From Candidatus Nanopelagicales bacterium (GTDB taxonomy: Bacteria; Actinomycetota; Actinomycetes; S36-B12), in assembly GCA_030827125.1 (NCBI GenBank), contig JAURFD010000002.1:1-64000 (forward strand): 64,000 nucleotides of DNA, given 5' to 3'. The notes beneath the pieces were generated by a model. It worked only from the letters and a program-made list of their open reading frames with translations, was not told where the DNA came from and searched no databases. The translations under genes were made by a program, and so were the position numbers. Positions 26,896-35,928 of the stretch are shown here, one piece after another (the stretch's first letter is position 1; the number at the start of each line of letters is the position of its first letter).

Positions 26896-28049
26896 CGTCG
26901 AAAGGACTTGACGTGACAGAACCATTGATCAGGCTCGAGCACGTGACCAAGCAGTACCACGGGGTTGAGGTGCCCGCGGTGCGCGACCTGTCCATGGACG
27001 TTCAACCTGGCGAGATCCTCGTACTCGTCGGCCCCTCCGGCTGCGGCAAGAGCACGACACTTCGCCTCATCAATCGCATGATCGAACCCACCTCAGGTCG
27101 GATCTTCTACGAGGGGGAGGACGTCACCAAGGTCGACCCCAACTCGCTCCGTCGCCGCATTGGCTACGTCATCCAGCAGGTGGGCCTCTTCCCGCACCGC
27201 ACGATCGCCGAGAACGTGGCCACCGTGCCCAAACTCCTCCGGTGGCCGAAAAAGCGCATCAAGGAGCGGGTAGACGAGCTCCTTGAACTGGTGGGCATGG
27301 ATCCGGCCATCTACCGCGACCGCTACCCCAACGAGCTCTCTGGCGGCCAAGCACAGCGCGTCGGCGTCGCACGTGCTCTTGGCGCCGATCCCGATGTGCT
27401 GTTGATGGACGAGCCCTTCGGGGCCATCGATCCGATCACGCGGGATCGCCTGCAGAACGAGTTCCTGCGACTCCAGAGTGAGCTCCGCAAGACCATCGTC
27501 TTCGTGACCCATGACATCGACGAGGCCGTCAAGATGGGCGATCGCATCGCGATCCTTCGCGAGGGCTCGGAGATCGCACAGTTGGAGCGCCCCGAGGTCA
27601 TCCTCACCGAGCCCGCGGATGAGTTCGTGGAGAACTTCCTTGGCTCGGGTGCGGTCCTGAAGACGCTGACTCTTCGCCGGGTTCGCGACATTGATCTCGC
27701 TCCTATGGTGACCCTCCGCAAACCTGTACACCGGGGCCAGGCTCTGCAGGCGATGGCGGATGCCGGTGTGAGCACGGCGGTTCTCCTCGACGAGCATGAT
27801 CACCCACTGCGGTGGATTGATGAGCGAGCGCTGAATTCGTCGGAGCGAGCCATTGAGGCCGCTGGTCGACCGATCACGGTCCAGGTGCAGCCGGAGGACA
27901 CTCTCCAGGATGCACTGTCCGCGATGCTAACGACCTCCAGCGGCATGGCCGTTGTCGTTGACGCTCAGGGTCGCTATCTGGGTGGGTGCACGATCGAAAG
28001 CCTGGCGGCGCTCCTGCTGACCGCGGGGAACGGAGCTTCACCGTCATGA
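26892..28049 (+). CDS. Betaine-type ABC transporter ATP-binding protein with CBS domains
   Basis: This 385-aa ATPase powers the importer. Walker A is GPSGCGKSTT, the signature LSGGQAQRVGVARAL, Walker B DVLLMDEPFGAIDP and the switch FVTHDIDEAVKMG. The C-terminal 120 residues (MVTLRKPVHRGQALQAMADA; VQPEDTLQDALSAML) are a CBS-domain pair, which in OpuA senses ionic strength or cyclic di-AMP. Osmotic gating is thus likely. GTG 26913 is an alternative start. Confidence 0.92.
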   Translation: MTSKGLDVTEPLIRLEHVTKQYHGVEVPAVRDLSMDVQPGEILVLVGPSGCGKSTTLRLINRMIEPTSGRIFYEGEDVTKVDPNSLRRRIGYVIQQVGLFPHRTIAENVATVPKLLRWPKKRIKERVDELLELVGMDPAIYRDRYPNELSGGQAQRVGVARALGADPDVLLMDEPFGAIDPITRDRLQNEFLRLQSELRKTIVFVTHDIDEAVKMGDRIAILREGSEIAQLERPEVILTEPADEFVENFLGSGAVLKTLTLRRVRDIDLAPMVTLRKPVHRGQALQAMADAGVSTAVLLDEHDHPLRWIDERALNSSERAIEAAGRPITVQVQPEDTLQDALSAMLTTSSGMAVVVDAQGRYLGGCTIESLAALLLTAGNGASPS

Positions 28050-28825
28050 CGTCCCTGGCTATGGCAGCAAAGCCAAGTCGGCGTAGCCGCCTGACGACCT
28101 GGGGATCGGAGCAACTCGACCTCATCGTGACGCCCATTCTTGGTGTCGCGCTCGCGATCTTGCTCGCGACGGTGTGGTTCTATTCGGACTTTGATGCGAC
28201 GACCGAGCGCATCTTGGAGCCGAGCCAGTTGGCTCGCCAGGCGTATCAGCAGTTGTACCTCGCATTCTTCTCCACGATTTTGGTCATCGTGGTGGCGGTC
28301 CCAGTCGGAATCCTGGTCACGCGCGAGCACGCACCACGAATCAAGGACGGCATGGTAACGGTGCTCGGCCTGGGCCAGGCGATTCCCGCATATGGCCTCA
28401 TCGTCCTGTTCTTCGTCTGGCTCGGTGCCGGTGCCTTCACGGTCATCGTTGCCCTCGCGACATTCGCCCTACTTCCCGTGCTGCGCAACACGATCGTGGG
28501 ATTGGAGCAGGTCGACCGTTCAGTGATTGAGGCCGGCAAGGGTATGGGGATGACCGGCTGGCAGCGGCTCAAGGGTGTCGAATTGCCCCTCGCCGTACCC
28601 GTCATCGTCGCGGGTATCCGCACCGCGGTCGTCATCAACGTCGGTATGGCATCCCTCGCCTTCCTCATTGGCGGCGGTGGCCTGGGTGAAACGATCAATG
28701 CGGGCTTGAAGCTGAATCGTCCCTCCGCCATCTTCGTGGGCGCTGCACTCGTAGCCCTCATCGCGTTGTCCTTCGACTTCGTGGGCGGCCTTGCGCAGCG
28801 GCACCTCAGGCCCAAGGGAGTCTGA
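28046..28825 (+). CDS. Betaine-type ABC transporter permease (second)
   Basis: Second permease, 259 aa, with about six hydrophobic segments. The EAA-like loop is GKGMGMTGWQRLKGVELPLA, followed by IGGGGLGETINAGL. It differs from the first permease by an N-terminal cytoplasmic segment. ATGA overlap with the ATPase gene fixes ATG 28046. With the preceding three genes it completes an OpuC-like importer with two distinct permeases. Confidence 0.9.
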   Translation: MTSLAMAAKPSRRSRLTTWGSEQLDLIVTPILGVALAILLATVWFYSDFDATTERILEPSQLARQAYQQLYLAFFSTILVIVVAVPVGILVTREHAPRIKDGMVTVLGLGQAIPAYGLIVLFFVWLGAGAFTVIVALATFALLPVLRNTIVGLEQVDRSVIEAGKGMGMTGWQRLKGVELPLAVPVIVAGIRTAVVINVGMASLAFLIGGGGLGETINAGLKLNRPSAIFVGAALVALIALSFDFVGGLAQRHLRPKGV

Positions 28826-28883
28826 GACGTTCGTCGCTCGATTCCCCAGGAGGCGCAGTCGCGCGACCTCGGCAGCGCGGGCC

Positions 28884-28889
28884 TACACT
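28884..28889 (+). promoter_or_regulatory. Likely -10 element of a leaderless coxI transcript
   Basis: TACACT lies 7 nt before the GTG of the XdhC/CoxI gene, in the gap after the betaine operon. Confidence 0.5.
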
Positions 28890-28896
28890 CCGCAGG

Positions 28897-29748
28897 GTGT
28901 ACGACGTAGCCCTGACGGTGGCCGCCTGCGTTCGCTCAGGTACCCGCGCTGACCTTGCCTGGTCGATCTCGCCGAAGGCATCGGAGGATGCCCTCGCCAT
29001 TACGCCCGGCGGTGGTCGGATCGGCACCCTGTGCGGTGGGGCCTTCGATGGGTTGCTCGCCGATGTGGCAGCGCTCCAACGCGATGAAGGTCGACTAATT
29101 CGTCACCGGGTAACCGATTTTGAGAGCCCCCTGGCCGGCCTGCCGACGGGGACGGACATGGAGTTCGTCGTCGTTCCCGCGTCTCTCTTCCCAGAGGACC
29201 TATGGCCCCGCCTCCTTGAGCGTGATGCGGTGGTGATCACCCTCCACGTCAGTGGAGATGCCGTCACCCGCGTCGATGTGAGCGACGCCGATCAGGCCGG
29301 GGGAGTGTCGGTCAACCGCGATGACGACGTCCTCCACATGACCCTCGCGCCCACACCGCGCTTGGTCGTGGCCGGCCGCGGCCCGATGGCCGAGGCTCTT
29401 GTGCGGCAGGGCGAGTTGCTCGGGTGGAAGGTGGCGAGTGAGACGCGGCCTGAGGTCGTCACGGGGCTCGCTGCCACCCTCAGTACGCTCGATGCCATCG
29501 TCATCATGGGACACGACGTGGAATCCTCCAGCCGATGCCTGATGGCGGCTCTCGAGAGCGAAAGCGGTTACATTGGCGCCCTCGGGTCGCTCGACATGCA
29601 GCAGGCACGGGCCGATTGGCTGGGGTATCGGGATGTGACGGACCTGTCCCGCGTCCATGGTCCGGCGGGACTCGATATCGGGGGTCGGGAGCCTGCTGAG
29701 GTCGCCGTGTCGATCGCCGCGCAGATCATTGCTGAGCGCTCCCGGTAG
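28897..29748 (+). CDS. coxI: XdhC/CoxI family molybdoenzyme maturation protein
   Basis: XdhC/CoxI proteins bind molybdenum cofactor and help load or modify it in xanthine-dehydrogenase-family enzymes. The 283-aa protein has the XdhC_CoxI N-terminal domain (ALAITPGGGRIGTLCGGAFD). Its C-terminal Rossmann domain has PRLVVAGRGPMAEALVRQG, IVIMGHDVESSSRC and YIGALGS. It precedes the CO dehydrogenase genes on the same strand but has its own apparent promoter; a role in CoxL maturation is inferred. Confidence 0.88.
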   Translation: MYDVALTVAACVRSGTRADLAWSISPKASEDALAITPGGGRIGTLCGGAFDGLLADVAALQRDEGRLIRHRVTDFESPLAGLPTGTDMEFVVVPASLFPEDLWPRLLERDAVVITLHVSGDAVTRVDVSDADQAGGVSVNRDDDVLHMTLAPTPRLVVAGRGPMAEALVRQGELLGWKVASETRPEVVTGLAATLSTLDAIVIMGHDVESSSRCLMAALESESGYIGALGSLDMQQARADWLGYRDVTDLSRVHGPAGLDIGGREPAEVAVSIAAQIIAERSR

Positions 29749-29822
29749 ACGCCTGGACGGCGACCCGGAGATGACTGATCTGTCCGATTGTCGCTGCTAC
29801 GACTCACATGTCCCGTTTCCAC

Positions 29823-29850
29823 TTGCACAAGGTGTGAACAGGAGTAGTTT
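29823..29850 (+). promoter_or_regulatory. Candidate sigma-70-type promoter of the cox structural genes
   Basis: A -35-like TTGCAC (29823-29828) and a -10-like TAGTTT (29845-29850) are 16 nt apart, 36 nt before the ATG of the 76-aa gene. GGAGGGGG precedes that ATG. Confidence 0.5.
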
Positions 29851-29885
29851 TCGGCAATCGCACCTAGTCCCCGGAGGGGGTTTGC

Positions 29886-30116
29886 ATGGCAGTTGAGTCC
29901 AGTGGCCACGAGCGCGGCAATCCGCGCCTGTATGCCCTGATCGAGAACTCTCCCAAGACCGGCTCCAGCCCCACGATCTGGGCCTGGCCGCAGATCACCG
30001 ACTATCTCAAGGTCGCCGGTCAGCCCGTCCAGGGCCCGTGGCCGCCCCACCAGGAGCCGCGCCCCGATCCTGATGCCGACTCCATGCCCGTCGCCGTGCG
30101 CGACAGCCAGGGCTGA
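29886..30116 (+). CDS. 76-aa protein at the head of the CO dehydrogenase genes
   Basis: A strong ribosome-binding site (GGAGGGGG) precedes ATG 29886 and the stop is 17 nt before coxM, so this is probably a real first gene of the cox operon. The protein is soluble, with SSPTIWAWPQITDYLKVAG in the middle and a Pro/Asp-rich tail (PWPPHQEPRPDPDAD). I do not recognise the family. A regulatory or assembly role is possible but not supported by a motif. Confidence 0.55.
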   Translation: MAVESSGHERGNPRLYALIENSPKTGSSPTIWAWPQITDYLKVAGQPVQGPWPPHQEPRPDPDADSMPVAVRDSQG

Positions 30117-30133
30117 GACCGAGAGGACCACCC

Positions 30134-31009
30134 GTGTATCCATCCCGATTCGCATACGACGCGCCCACCACTGTTGCAGAGGCCGTGGCGATTCTCGACC
30201 GCAACGGTGGCGAGGCCAAGGTGCTCGCCGGCGGACAGAGCCTGGTGCCCATGCTCAAACTGCGCTTCGCTTCACCGGAGCGCCTCGTGGACATCAACAA
30301 CATCAAGGCGCTCGACTACCACCGCCTCGATCCGGACGGCACCCTGCGGATCGGCGCCCTGTGCCGTCACGAGGACCTGGAGTTCTCCGAAATCATCAAG
30401 GACTCGCACCCCACGCTCGCCCAGGCGGCGGCGCTGGTCGCTGATCCCATCGTGCGGACCCGGGGGACCTTCGTCGGTTCGGTGTGTCACGCCGACCCCC
30501 AGGGTGACTGGGCGGCGACGATGATCGCCCTCGATGGTCGCATCGTGGCCCAGGGCCCCAACGGCCGCCGTGAGATCGCCATGCGGGACTTCGTCTCAGG
30601 CCCGTTCACCAACGCCCTGGCCTACAACGAACTCGCCGTCGAGGCCGTGATCCCGCCCGCCAAGGGGAAGGCTGTCGGTGGCTACCTCAAGCTGGAGCGC
30701 CGAGTCGGCGATTTCGCGACCGCGTCCGTTGCTGTCGCTCTTGATATGAACGGCGATGTCGTGACCCGCGCCGGGTGCGCGCTTGCGGGAGTCGGCGGCA
30801 AGACCATCGACGCAAATGAGGCCATCAGCGTGTTGGTGGGCAAGACCTTGACCGCCGAGAGCATCGAGGCCGCCGCGGAGGCGATCGCGGATGCCGCTGA
30901 CCCACGCACCGACCACCGCGGTTCGGCGGACTACAAGCGCCACATCGTGAAGACCTTTGTCACCCGCATCCTGTCGGGTATCGCCCGCTCCGAGCAGAAA
31001 GCAGCCTGA
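30134..31009 (+). CDS. coxM: CO dehydrogenase medium (FAD) subunit CoxM
   Basis: CoxM carries FAD and passes electrons from the Fe-S subunit to the quinone side. The 291-aa protein has FAD-binding [13 protein letters not shown] and the segment [20 protein letters not shown], which matches the CHADPQGDW stretch of form I CO dehydrogenase medium subunits. The C-terminal domain contains [23 protein letters not shown] 30134 follows GAGAGGA. Two bases separate it from coxS. Confidence 0.93.
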   Translation: MYPSRFAYDAPTTVAEAVAILDRNGGEAKVLAGGQSLVPMLKLRFASPERLVDINNIKALDYHRLDPDGTLRIGALCRHEDLEFSEIIKDSHPTLAQAAALVADPIVRTRGTFVGSVCHADPQGDWAATMIALDGRIVAQGPNGRREIAMRDFVSGPFTNALAYNELAVEAVIPPAKGKAVGGYLKLERRVGDFATASVAVALDMNGDVVTRAGCALAGVGGKTIDANEAISVLVGKTLTAESIEAAAEAIADAADPRTDHRGSADYKRHIVKTFVTRILSGIARSEQKAA

Positions 31010-31011
31010 CT

Positions 31012-31542
31012 ATGACGAGTCTGTACGAGGAAGTCCCCGCGGAGGTCCCCGCCAACGTGCCGACCCGGCGCGTGACGGTGACCGTGAACGGTGAGAAGCG
31101 CACGGTGGACGTGGAACCGCGCCTGCTGCTCGCTCACATGCTGCGCCAGGCTCTGCAACTGACCGGCACGCACACCGGCTGTGACACCACCAACTGCGGC
31201 GCCTGCACGGTGCTCTTCGACGGTCGGCCCATCAAGAGTTGCACGATGCTCGCCGTTCAGGCGGATGGGCACGACGTCGAGACGGTTGAGGGTCTGGCGA
31301 CCGCGAGTGAGTTGCACCCCATCCAGGAGGGCTTCAAGCAGGAGCATGGCCTTCAGTGCGGGTACTGCACGCCCGGCATGATGATGGCGTCGAAGGCGCT
31401 CCTCGAACGCAACCCCAACCCCACCGAGGACGAGATTCGTTGGGCGCTGTCGGGCAATCTCTGCCGGTGCACCGGTTACCAGAACATTGTGAAGTCGGTC
31501 ATGTGGGCCGCCGAGAAGATGCGTGCTGAGGAGGCCGAGTAA
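31012..31542 (+). CDS. coxS: CO dehydrogenase small (2Fe-2S) subunit CoxS
   Basis: CoxS carries two [2Fe-2S] clusters between the molybdenum site and FAD. The 176-aa protein has the plant-ferredoxin-like motif [15 protein letters not shown] with a fourth Cys in IKSC. The helical C-terminal motif is [10 protein letters not shown] and [10 protein letters not shown]. An extra 20-residue N-terminal segment precedes the core. Its stop overlaps the coxL ATG by one base. Confidence 0.95.
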   Translation: MTSLYEEVPAEVPANVPTRRVTVTVNGEKRTVDVEPRLLLAHMLRQALQLTGTHTGCDTTNCGACTVLFDGRPIKSCTMLAVQADGHDVETVEGLATASELHPIQEGFKQEHGLQCGYCTPGMMMASKALLERNPNPTEDEIRWALSGNLCRCTGYQNIVKSVMWAAEKMRAEEAE

Positions 31543-33920
31543 TGGCACTCGACGAACTCAAGATCGGTGGCATGGGCGCAAGCCGCCGCCGAGTCGAGGA
31601 CAACCGATTCATCCGCGGTAAGGGCCGCTACGTCGATGACGTCGTCCTGCCGGGCATGCTCCACATGGAGATCCTGCGCAGCCCCGTCGCCCACGCGCGG
31701 ATCAAGTCGATCGATACCACCGCTGCGTGGGAGGTACCCGGGGTCCGACTCGTGCTCACCGGCGAAACCATGGCGGCCCGCAACCTGGCCTGGATGCCCA
31801 CCCTGTCCTACGACACCCAGGCAGTCCTCGCCACGGACAAGGTCCGGTTCCAAGGCCAGGAGGTCGCGGCCGTCATTGCTGACGACCCGTACATCGCCAA
31901 GGATGCCTGCAGCCGGATCGTCGTGGAGTACGAGTCCCTGCCTGCGATCGTCAATCCCGTTCAGGCCCAAGATCCGAATGCGCCGCTGATCCGCGACGAT
32001 AAGGAAAACCAGGCCACCAACAAGATCTTCGACTGGGAGATCGGCGACAAGGAGGCTACGGATCGGGCCTTCGCCGAGGCCGATGTTGTCTCCACGGTGG
32101 ACCTGCACTACCCGCGGTCGCACCCTTCGCCCCTCGAACCGTGCGGCTCGATTGCCGACTATGACCGCGCCACCGGCAAGTTGACCGTCTATATGACGAC
32201 ACAGGCACCGCACATCATTCGCGCGGCTGTGTCCCTCGTGGCCGAGCTCCCCGAGCACATGATTCGGATCATTTCTCCGGACCTCGGTGGCGGCTTCGGC
32301 AACAAGGTCCCCGTCTATCCCGGATACGTCATCTCGATCCTGGCCTCGATCCTCACGGAGCGGCCGGTCAAGTGGATTGAGGACAAGTCCGGCAACCTCA
32401 TCTCGACCGGCTTCGGTCGCGACGTCTACCTGCAGGGGCAACTGGCGCTGCGCAAGGACGGCAAGATTCTCGGCATGCGGATGCACACCGTGTCCGACCA
32501 CGGTGCCTTCTATGCCGACGCGCAGCCGACGAAGTTCAAGATCGGCCTCATGCACTCGACGTTCGCGGCGTACGACGTCCCCGCAGCACATCTCACGAGC
32601 GAGGGCTTCTACACCAACAAGGCGCCGGGTGGGGTGGCCTATCGCTGCTCCTTCCGCGTCACCGAGGCGATGTTCTTCCAAGAGCGCATGATGCACGCGG
32701 CGGCCAACGACCTCGGCATGGACCAGGCGGATTTCCGCCGGGTGAATCTGGTCAAGGACGACATGTTCCCCTACCGGACCGCCTTCGGGTTCCTCACCGA
32801 CTCCGGCCAGTACGGCAAGTGCCTGGACGTGGCTCTGGAGGCCATCGGGTACGACACCTTCAAGGAGGAGCAGGAGGAGGCGCGCAAGCGCGGCAAGCTC
32901 CTCGGCATCGGCATCTCCACGATGACCGAGCCGCTCGGCGCTGGCAACAGCCGTGAGTACGACATCCTCGGCATCAAGATGTTCGACTCTGCGGAATTGC
33001 GCGTGCACATGACCGGCAAGGCGATCCTGCGCACCGGTGCCAAGACGCAGGGCCAGGGTCACGAGACCACCTGGGCGCAGATCGTCGCTCACGAGCTCGG
33101 CATCCCCGCCGACGACATCGTCGTCGAAGAGGGCGACACCGACACAGCGCCCTTCGGGATGGGCACCTACGCGTCACGCTCGACACCGGTGGCCGGTGCG
33201 GCGGTGGCGATGGTGGCCCGCAAGATCCGTGCCAAGGCGCGCAAGATTGCGGCGCACCTACTCGAGGTGTCCGAGGAGGACATCGAGTGGGAGCTCGGTC
33301 GGTTCTATGTGCGGGGCAATGAAGAGCGGGGTGTCACAATTCAAGACTGTGCCCTCGCCGCCTACAGCAACGTGCCGGACGGGCTAGAGCCAGGTCTCGA
33401 AAACGTCGCTTACTACGACCCGCCAAACCTCACCTGGCCCTTCGCGGCCTACGTCTGCAAGGTTGAGGTTGACCCGCAGACCGGCGTGTGGGACGTGCTC
33501 AAGTTCGTCGCTGTCGACGATTGCGGCGTTCGCATTAATCCCATGATCGTCGAAGGCCAGATCATGGGCGGTCTCACCGAGGCCTACGCCATGGCGAGCA
33601 TGCAGTACATCACCTTCGACGAGGAGGGGAACTGCATCGGCTCGAACTACATGGACTACCTCCTGCCGACCGCCTGGGAGACCCCTGGCTTCGAACTCCA
33701 CGAGGTCGTCACTCCCTGCCCGCACCACCCCATCGGGGCCAAGGGCATCGGTGAATGCGCCACGGTGGGTGGGCCGGCCGCCTTCGTCAACGCGGTGATG
33801 AACGCCATCGAGCACACCGGCGTGCGGAACGTCGACATGCCGCTCATGCCCAACCGGGTCTATGAGGCTCTGCAGACCGGACAGAACGTGTCCGGGATGC
33901 CGCCGGTGAAGGGAGACTGA
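31542..33920 (+). CDS. coxL: Form I CO dehydrogenase large (Mo/Cu) subunit CoxL
   Basis: CoxL oxidises CO to CO2 at a Mo-Cu centre. The 792-aa protein carries the form I signature AYRCSFR with Cys369 as the predicted Cu ligand, which separates true CO dehydrogenases from other xanthine-oxidase-family enzymes. Other landmarks are SPDLGGGFGNKVPVYPG, TKTQGQGHETT-like GAKTQGQGHETTWAQ, and the C-terminal GAKGIGECATVGGPAAF with the base Glu. Length matches Oligotropha/mycobacterial CoxL. The gene order M-S-L is canonical. Confidence 0.96.
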   Translation: MALDELKIGGMGASRRRVEDNRFIRGKGRYVDDVVLPGMLHMEILRSPVAHARIKSIDTTAAWEVPGVRLVLTGETMAARNLAWMPTLSYDTQAVLATDKVRFQGQEVAAVIADDPYIAKDACSRIVVEYESLPAIVNPVQAQDPNAPLIRDDKENQATNKIFDWEIGDKEATDRAFAEADVVSTVDLHYPRSHPSPLEPCGSIADYDRATGKLTVYMTTQAPHIIRAAVSLVAELPEHMIRIISPDLGGGFGNKVPVYPGYVISILASILTERPVKWIEDKSGNLISTGFGRDVYLQGQLALRKDGKILGMRMHTVSDHGAFYADAQPTKFKIGLMHSTFAAYDVPAAHLTSEGFYTNKAPGGVAYRCSFRVTEAMFFQERMMHAAANDLGMDQADFRRVNLVKDDMFPYRTAFGFLTDSGQYGKCLDVALEAIGYDTFKEEQEEARKRGKLLGIGISTMTEPLGAGNSREYDILGIKMFDSAELRVHMTGKAILRTGAKTQGQGHETTWAQIVAHELGIPADDIVVEEGDTDTAPFGMGTYASRSTPVAGAAVAMVARKIRAKARKIAAHLLEVSEEDIEWELGRFYVRGNEERGVTIQDCALAAYSNVPDGLEPGLENVAYYDPPNLTWPFAAYVCKVEVDPQTGVWDVLKFVAVDDCGVRINPMIVEGQIMGGLTEAYAMASMQYITFDEEGNCIGSNYMDYLLPTAWETPGFELHEVVTPCPHHPIGAKGIGECATVGGPAAFVNAVMNAIEHTGVRNVDMPLMPNRVYEALQTGQNVSGMPPVKGD

Positions 33921-33922
33921 CC

Positions 33923-34510
33923 ATGAAGCTGAATCAGTCATTCGAGGTCCCCCAGCCCGTCGATCAGGTCTGGGACTTCCTCGGCAACCTGCCTCTCGTT
34001 GCGGCGTGTATCCCGGGTGCGGATCTCACCAATCAGGTGGGGGATGACGAGTACCACGGTGACGTCATCATCTCGGCCGGACCGGTGAAGTTGGAGTTCG
34101 CCGGTCAGGTCAAAATCGCGAGCAAGGATGATGCCAAGAAGGTGCTCGTCTTGGACGGTGCCGGAGCAGACAAGAAGGGCCGCGGCAACGCCGAGACCCA
34201 GTTGACGATCGGCCTGCAGCCCATCGGCGGCAACACCCGTGTCAATATCGGCATGGACCTGCAGATCTCGGGTGCTGCCGCACAGTACGGCCGTGGACTT
34301 GTCGCGGACGTCACGGGCGTCCTCGTCGATCAGACAGCCGGGTCGATGAAGTTGCGTCTGGCTGCCATTGCCGATGGGCGCGATCCCATGGCGATCGACG
34401 CTCCGAAGGCCGCCAGCGGTATCGCCATCGGCATCACGGCGTTCTTCCGGGCGGCCAAGCGCGTCTTCGCCCGGTTCTTCCTTCCCTACACCCCGGCCCC
34501 CAGCCGCTGA
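33923..34510 (+). CDS. coxG: CoxG, SRPBCC-fold membrane-linking protein
   Basis: CoxG belongs to the SRPBCC lipid-binding fold and is linked to membrane attachment and quinone supply of CO dehydrogenase. The 195-aa protein starts MKLNQSFEVPQPVDQVWDFL and contains GDVIISAGPVKLEFAGQVKI. A C-terminal amphipathic helix (IAIGITAFFRAAKRVFARFF) suits membrane binding. It starts 2 nt after coxL and is followed by five small membrane-protein genes. Confidence 0.9.
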   Translation: MKLNQSFEVPQPVDQVWDFLGNLPLVAACIPGADLTNQVGDDEYHGDVIISAGPVKLEFAGQVKIASKDDAKKVLVLDGAGADKKGRGNAETQLTIGLQPIGGNTRVNIGMDLQISGAAAQYGRGLVADVTGVLVDQTAGSMKLRLAAIADGRDPMAIDAPKAASGIAIGITAFFRAAKRVFARFFLPYTPAPSR

Positions 34511-34526
34511 CCAGGAGGTAACGGAT

Positions 34527-34781
34527 ATGAGTCTGTGGATGTGGGGAAACATCGTCCTCATCGTCGTTGTTGTCCCCGTGCTTGTCGCACTGCTCAACAT
34601 GGTCCTCGGAGCACTTGAGCGCATTCGTGGCGCTGCCGAAGACACCCTCGCGGGTGGCGTGGCTCTGATCGGGGAATTGGATACGACCCCCGCTCTCCTC
34701 GCCACGACCGACGACGTCATCAAGGAAGTCGCCAACGGTGCGGTGCGGTACGCCGGCCCCGTCTCGAAGCTACTGGGTTAG
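34527..34781 (+). CDS. Cox-linked small membrane protein 1
   Basis: This 84-aa protein has one N-terminal transmembrane segment (NIVLIVVVVPVLVALLNMVL, about residues 8-27) and a helical cytosolic tail (GALERIRGAAEDTLAGGVAL, TTDDVIKEVANGAV). AGGAGGT lies upstream of ATG 34527. It belongs to a run of five similar small genes after coxG. No family is recognised; a role in anchoring CO dehydrogenase is inferred only from context. Confidence 0.7.
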   Translation: MSLWMWGNIVLIVVVVPVLVALLNMVLGALERIRGAAEDTLAGGVALIGELDTTPALLATTDDVIKEVANGAVRYAGPVSKLLG

Positions 34782-34790
34782 GAGCCAGGC

Positions 34791-35018
34791 ATGCCTGCAG
34801 AAGCAATTGTCACCCTGGTGGTGGGCGCGCTCATCATCGCTGCCGCCGCCCTGGGACTCGCCCGGGTCATCGGTCACCTGTATGCCACGTCCAAGACCTT
34901 GAAGGCCTTGGACGGCGGGGTACAGGTGATTGTGGAGAAGACGTCAACCGTCCACCCGGTGGTCAGCTCGGTCAATGCGAGCCTGGCACCTGTGCGCGAC
35001 TTCGCCGAAACGATTTAG
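34791..35018 (+). CDS. Cox-linked small membrane protein 2
   Basis: A 75-aa protein with an N-terminal transmembrane helix (IVTLVVGALIIAAAALGLA) followed by a short helical tail (GHLYATSKTLKALDGGVQVI, VHPVVSSVNASLAPVRDF). The start is ATG 34791, 9 nt after the previous stop and preceded by AGGAGCC. The one-span-plus-tail plan matches its neighbours. Confidence 0.65.
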   Translation: MPAEAIVTLVVGALIIAAAALGLARVIGHLYATSKTLKALDGGVQVIVEKTSTVHPVVSSVNASLAPVRDFAETI

Positions 35019-35026
35019 GAGGGCAC

Positions 35027-35281
35027 ATGGACTTCGCCGGACATGAAGGTTGGCTGGTCGGCTACATCATCGGGCTCGTGGTGGTGCTCGTGGTCGTTGC
35101 CCTCGTGGTGCCGATCCTGGTGCTCGCCTGGAGGATCGGCAATCAAGCCGGGAGCATCCTCACCGGGCTGGAGGCCGCCGAACGCAACACGGCTGGCTTG
35201 GCTGGATTGAATGAAACCATCGCATCGGCCCTGGCAGTGATCGCTGGCCTGAAGCGCGGACGCGAGCGGCTGGGAGGCTGA
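35027..35281 (+). CDS. Cox-linked small membrane protein 3
   Basis: An 84-aa protein with transmembrane segment YIIGLVVVLVVVALVVPILV and the tail GLEAAERNTAGLAGLNETIA. That tail shares the pattern AAxxNTA with the next protein, suggesting paralogy. ATG 35027 follows AGGAGG by a few bases. The stop is 1 nt before the next ATG. Confidence 0.65.
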   Translation: MDFAGHEGWLVGYIIGLVVVLVVVALVVPILVLAWRIGNQAGSILTGLEAAERNTAGLAGLNETIASALAVIAGLKRGRERLGG

Positions 35282-35282
35282 C

Positions 35283-35558
35283 ATGGATGCTCAGGTAGAA
35301 CAACTGTGGACCATCGCGAATATCCTCGGCCTCGTTGTCGTGGTTGCCGTGGCAGCCCTCCTCACCCTGCTGGTGATCTTCGTTGCACGCATTCGCAAGC
35401 GAGTCGCCGCGATCAAGGCCACGCTCATCGCCGCCAAGGCCAACACCGCCGACACGGCACTCATCACCACGACAGCGGGCGGCGTTGAGGCCGTCCTCGC
35501 TGAGGGCCTGGAACACCACCTGTTCCTCGGACGAGTATTGGACAAGGTGCGCTCATGA
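35283..35558 (+). CDS. Cox-linked small membrane protein 4
   Basis: A 91-aa protein with transmembrane segment ILGLVVVVAVAALLTLLVIF, a basic stop-transfer (ARIRKRVAAIK) and tail LIAAKANTADTALITTTA resembling protein 3. The positive residues after the helix predict the tail is cytosolic. It ends in an ATGA overlap with gene 5. Confidence 0.65.
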   Translation: MDAQVEQLWTIANILGLVVVVAVAALLTLLVIFVARIRKRVAAIKATLIAAKANTADTALITTTAGGVEAVLAEGLEHHLFLGRVLDKVRS

Positions 35559-35914
35559 GTTCACTTGCGCTGTGGTCAGCAATCGACGTTGCCCTGCTCA
35601 TCGCAGGCCTCGCGATCTACCTCTTCATCGTCGGCAGTCAATTGAAGAAGGTGGCCGCCGATCTAGAAGAGTCCGCCGATCTCGTGTGGCAGATCAAGCA
35701 AGATGCCGAGGCCATCGAGCCGGGGCTCACCTCCATCAACGGGACCGGGCGAGTCGTCGCCGGTGCGCTACCCCTGCTCTACGGCATGGGGGAGGGCATC
35801 GTTGTCGGCGCCACCTTCAACCACGATGATCACGTGGCCGACGGTGTCAACCGTCCGGCCATGGGTGTGCGACGTTCTCGACTCATGGAAGCTGTCGGGG
35901 TCGACATCGACTAA
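35555..35914 (+). CDS. Cox-linked small membrane protein 5
   Basis: The longest of the five (119 aa). A transmembrane segment (AIDVALLIAGLAIYLFIVG) is followed by a coiled or amphipathic helix (QLKKVAADLEESADLVWQIK), a Gly-rich middle and a basic region (NRPAMGVRRSRLMEAV). It closes the cox transcription unit; a strong hairpin follows 15 nt after the stop. Confidence 0.7.
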   Translation: MSSLALWSAIDVALLIAGLAIYLFIVGSQLKKVAADLEESADLVWQIKQDAEAIEPGLTSINGTGRVVAGALPLLYGMGEGIVVGATFNHDDHVADGVNRPAMGVRRSRLMEAVGVDID

Positions 35915-35928
35915 CGAAAGAACGTCTT

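Noticed and set aside
31476-33092. Long - strand frame of about 538 codons opposite coxL
   Set aside because: It is the antisense shadow of coxL, with no family match.
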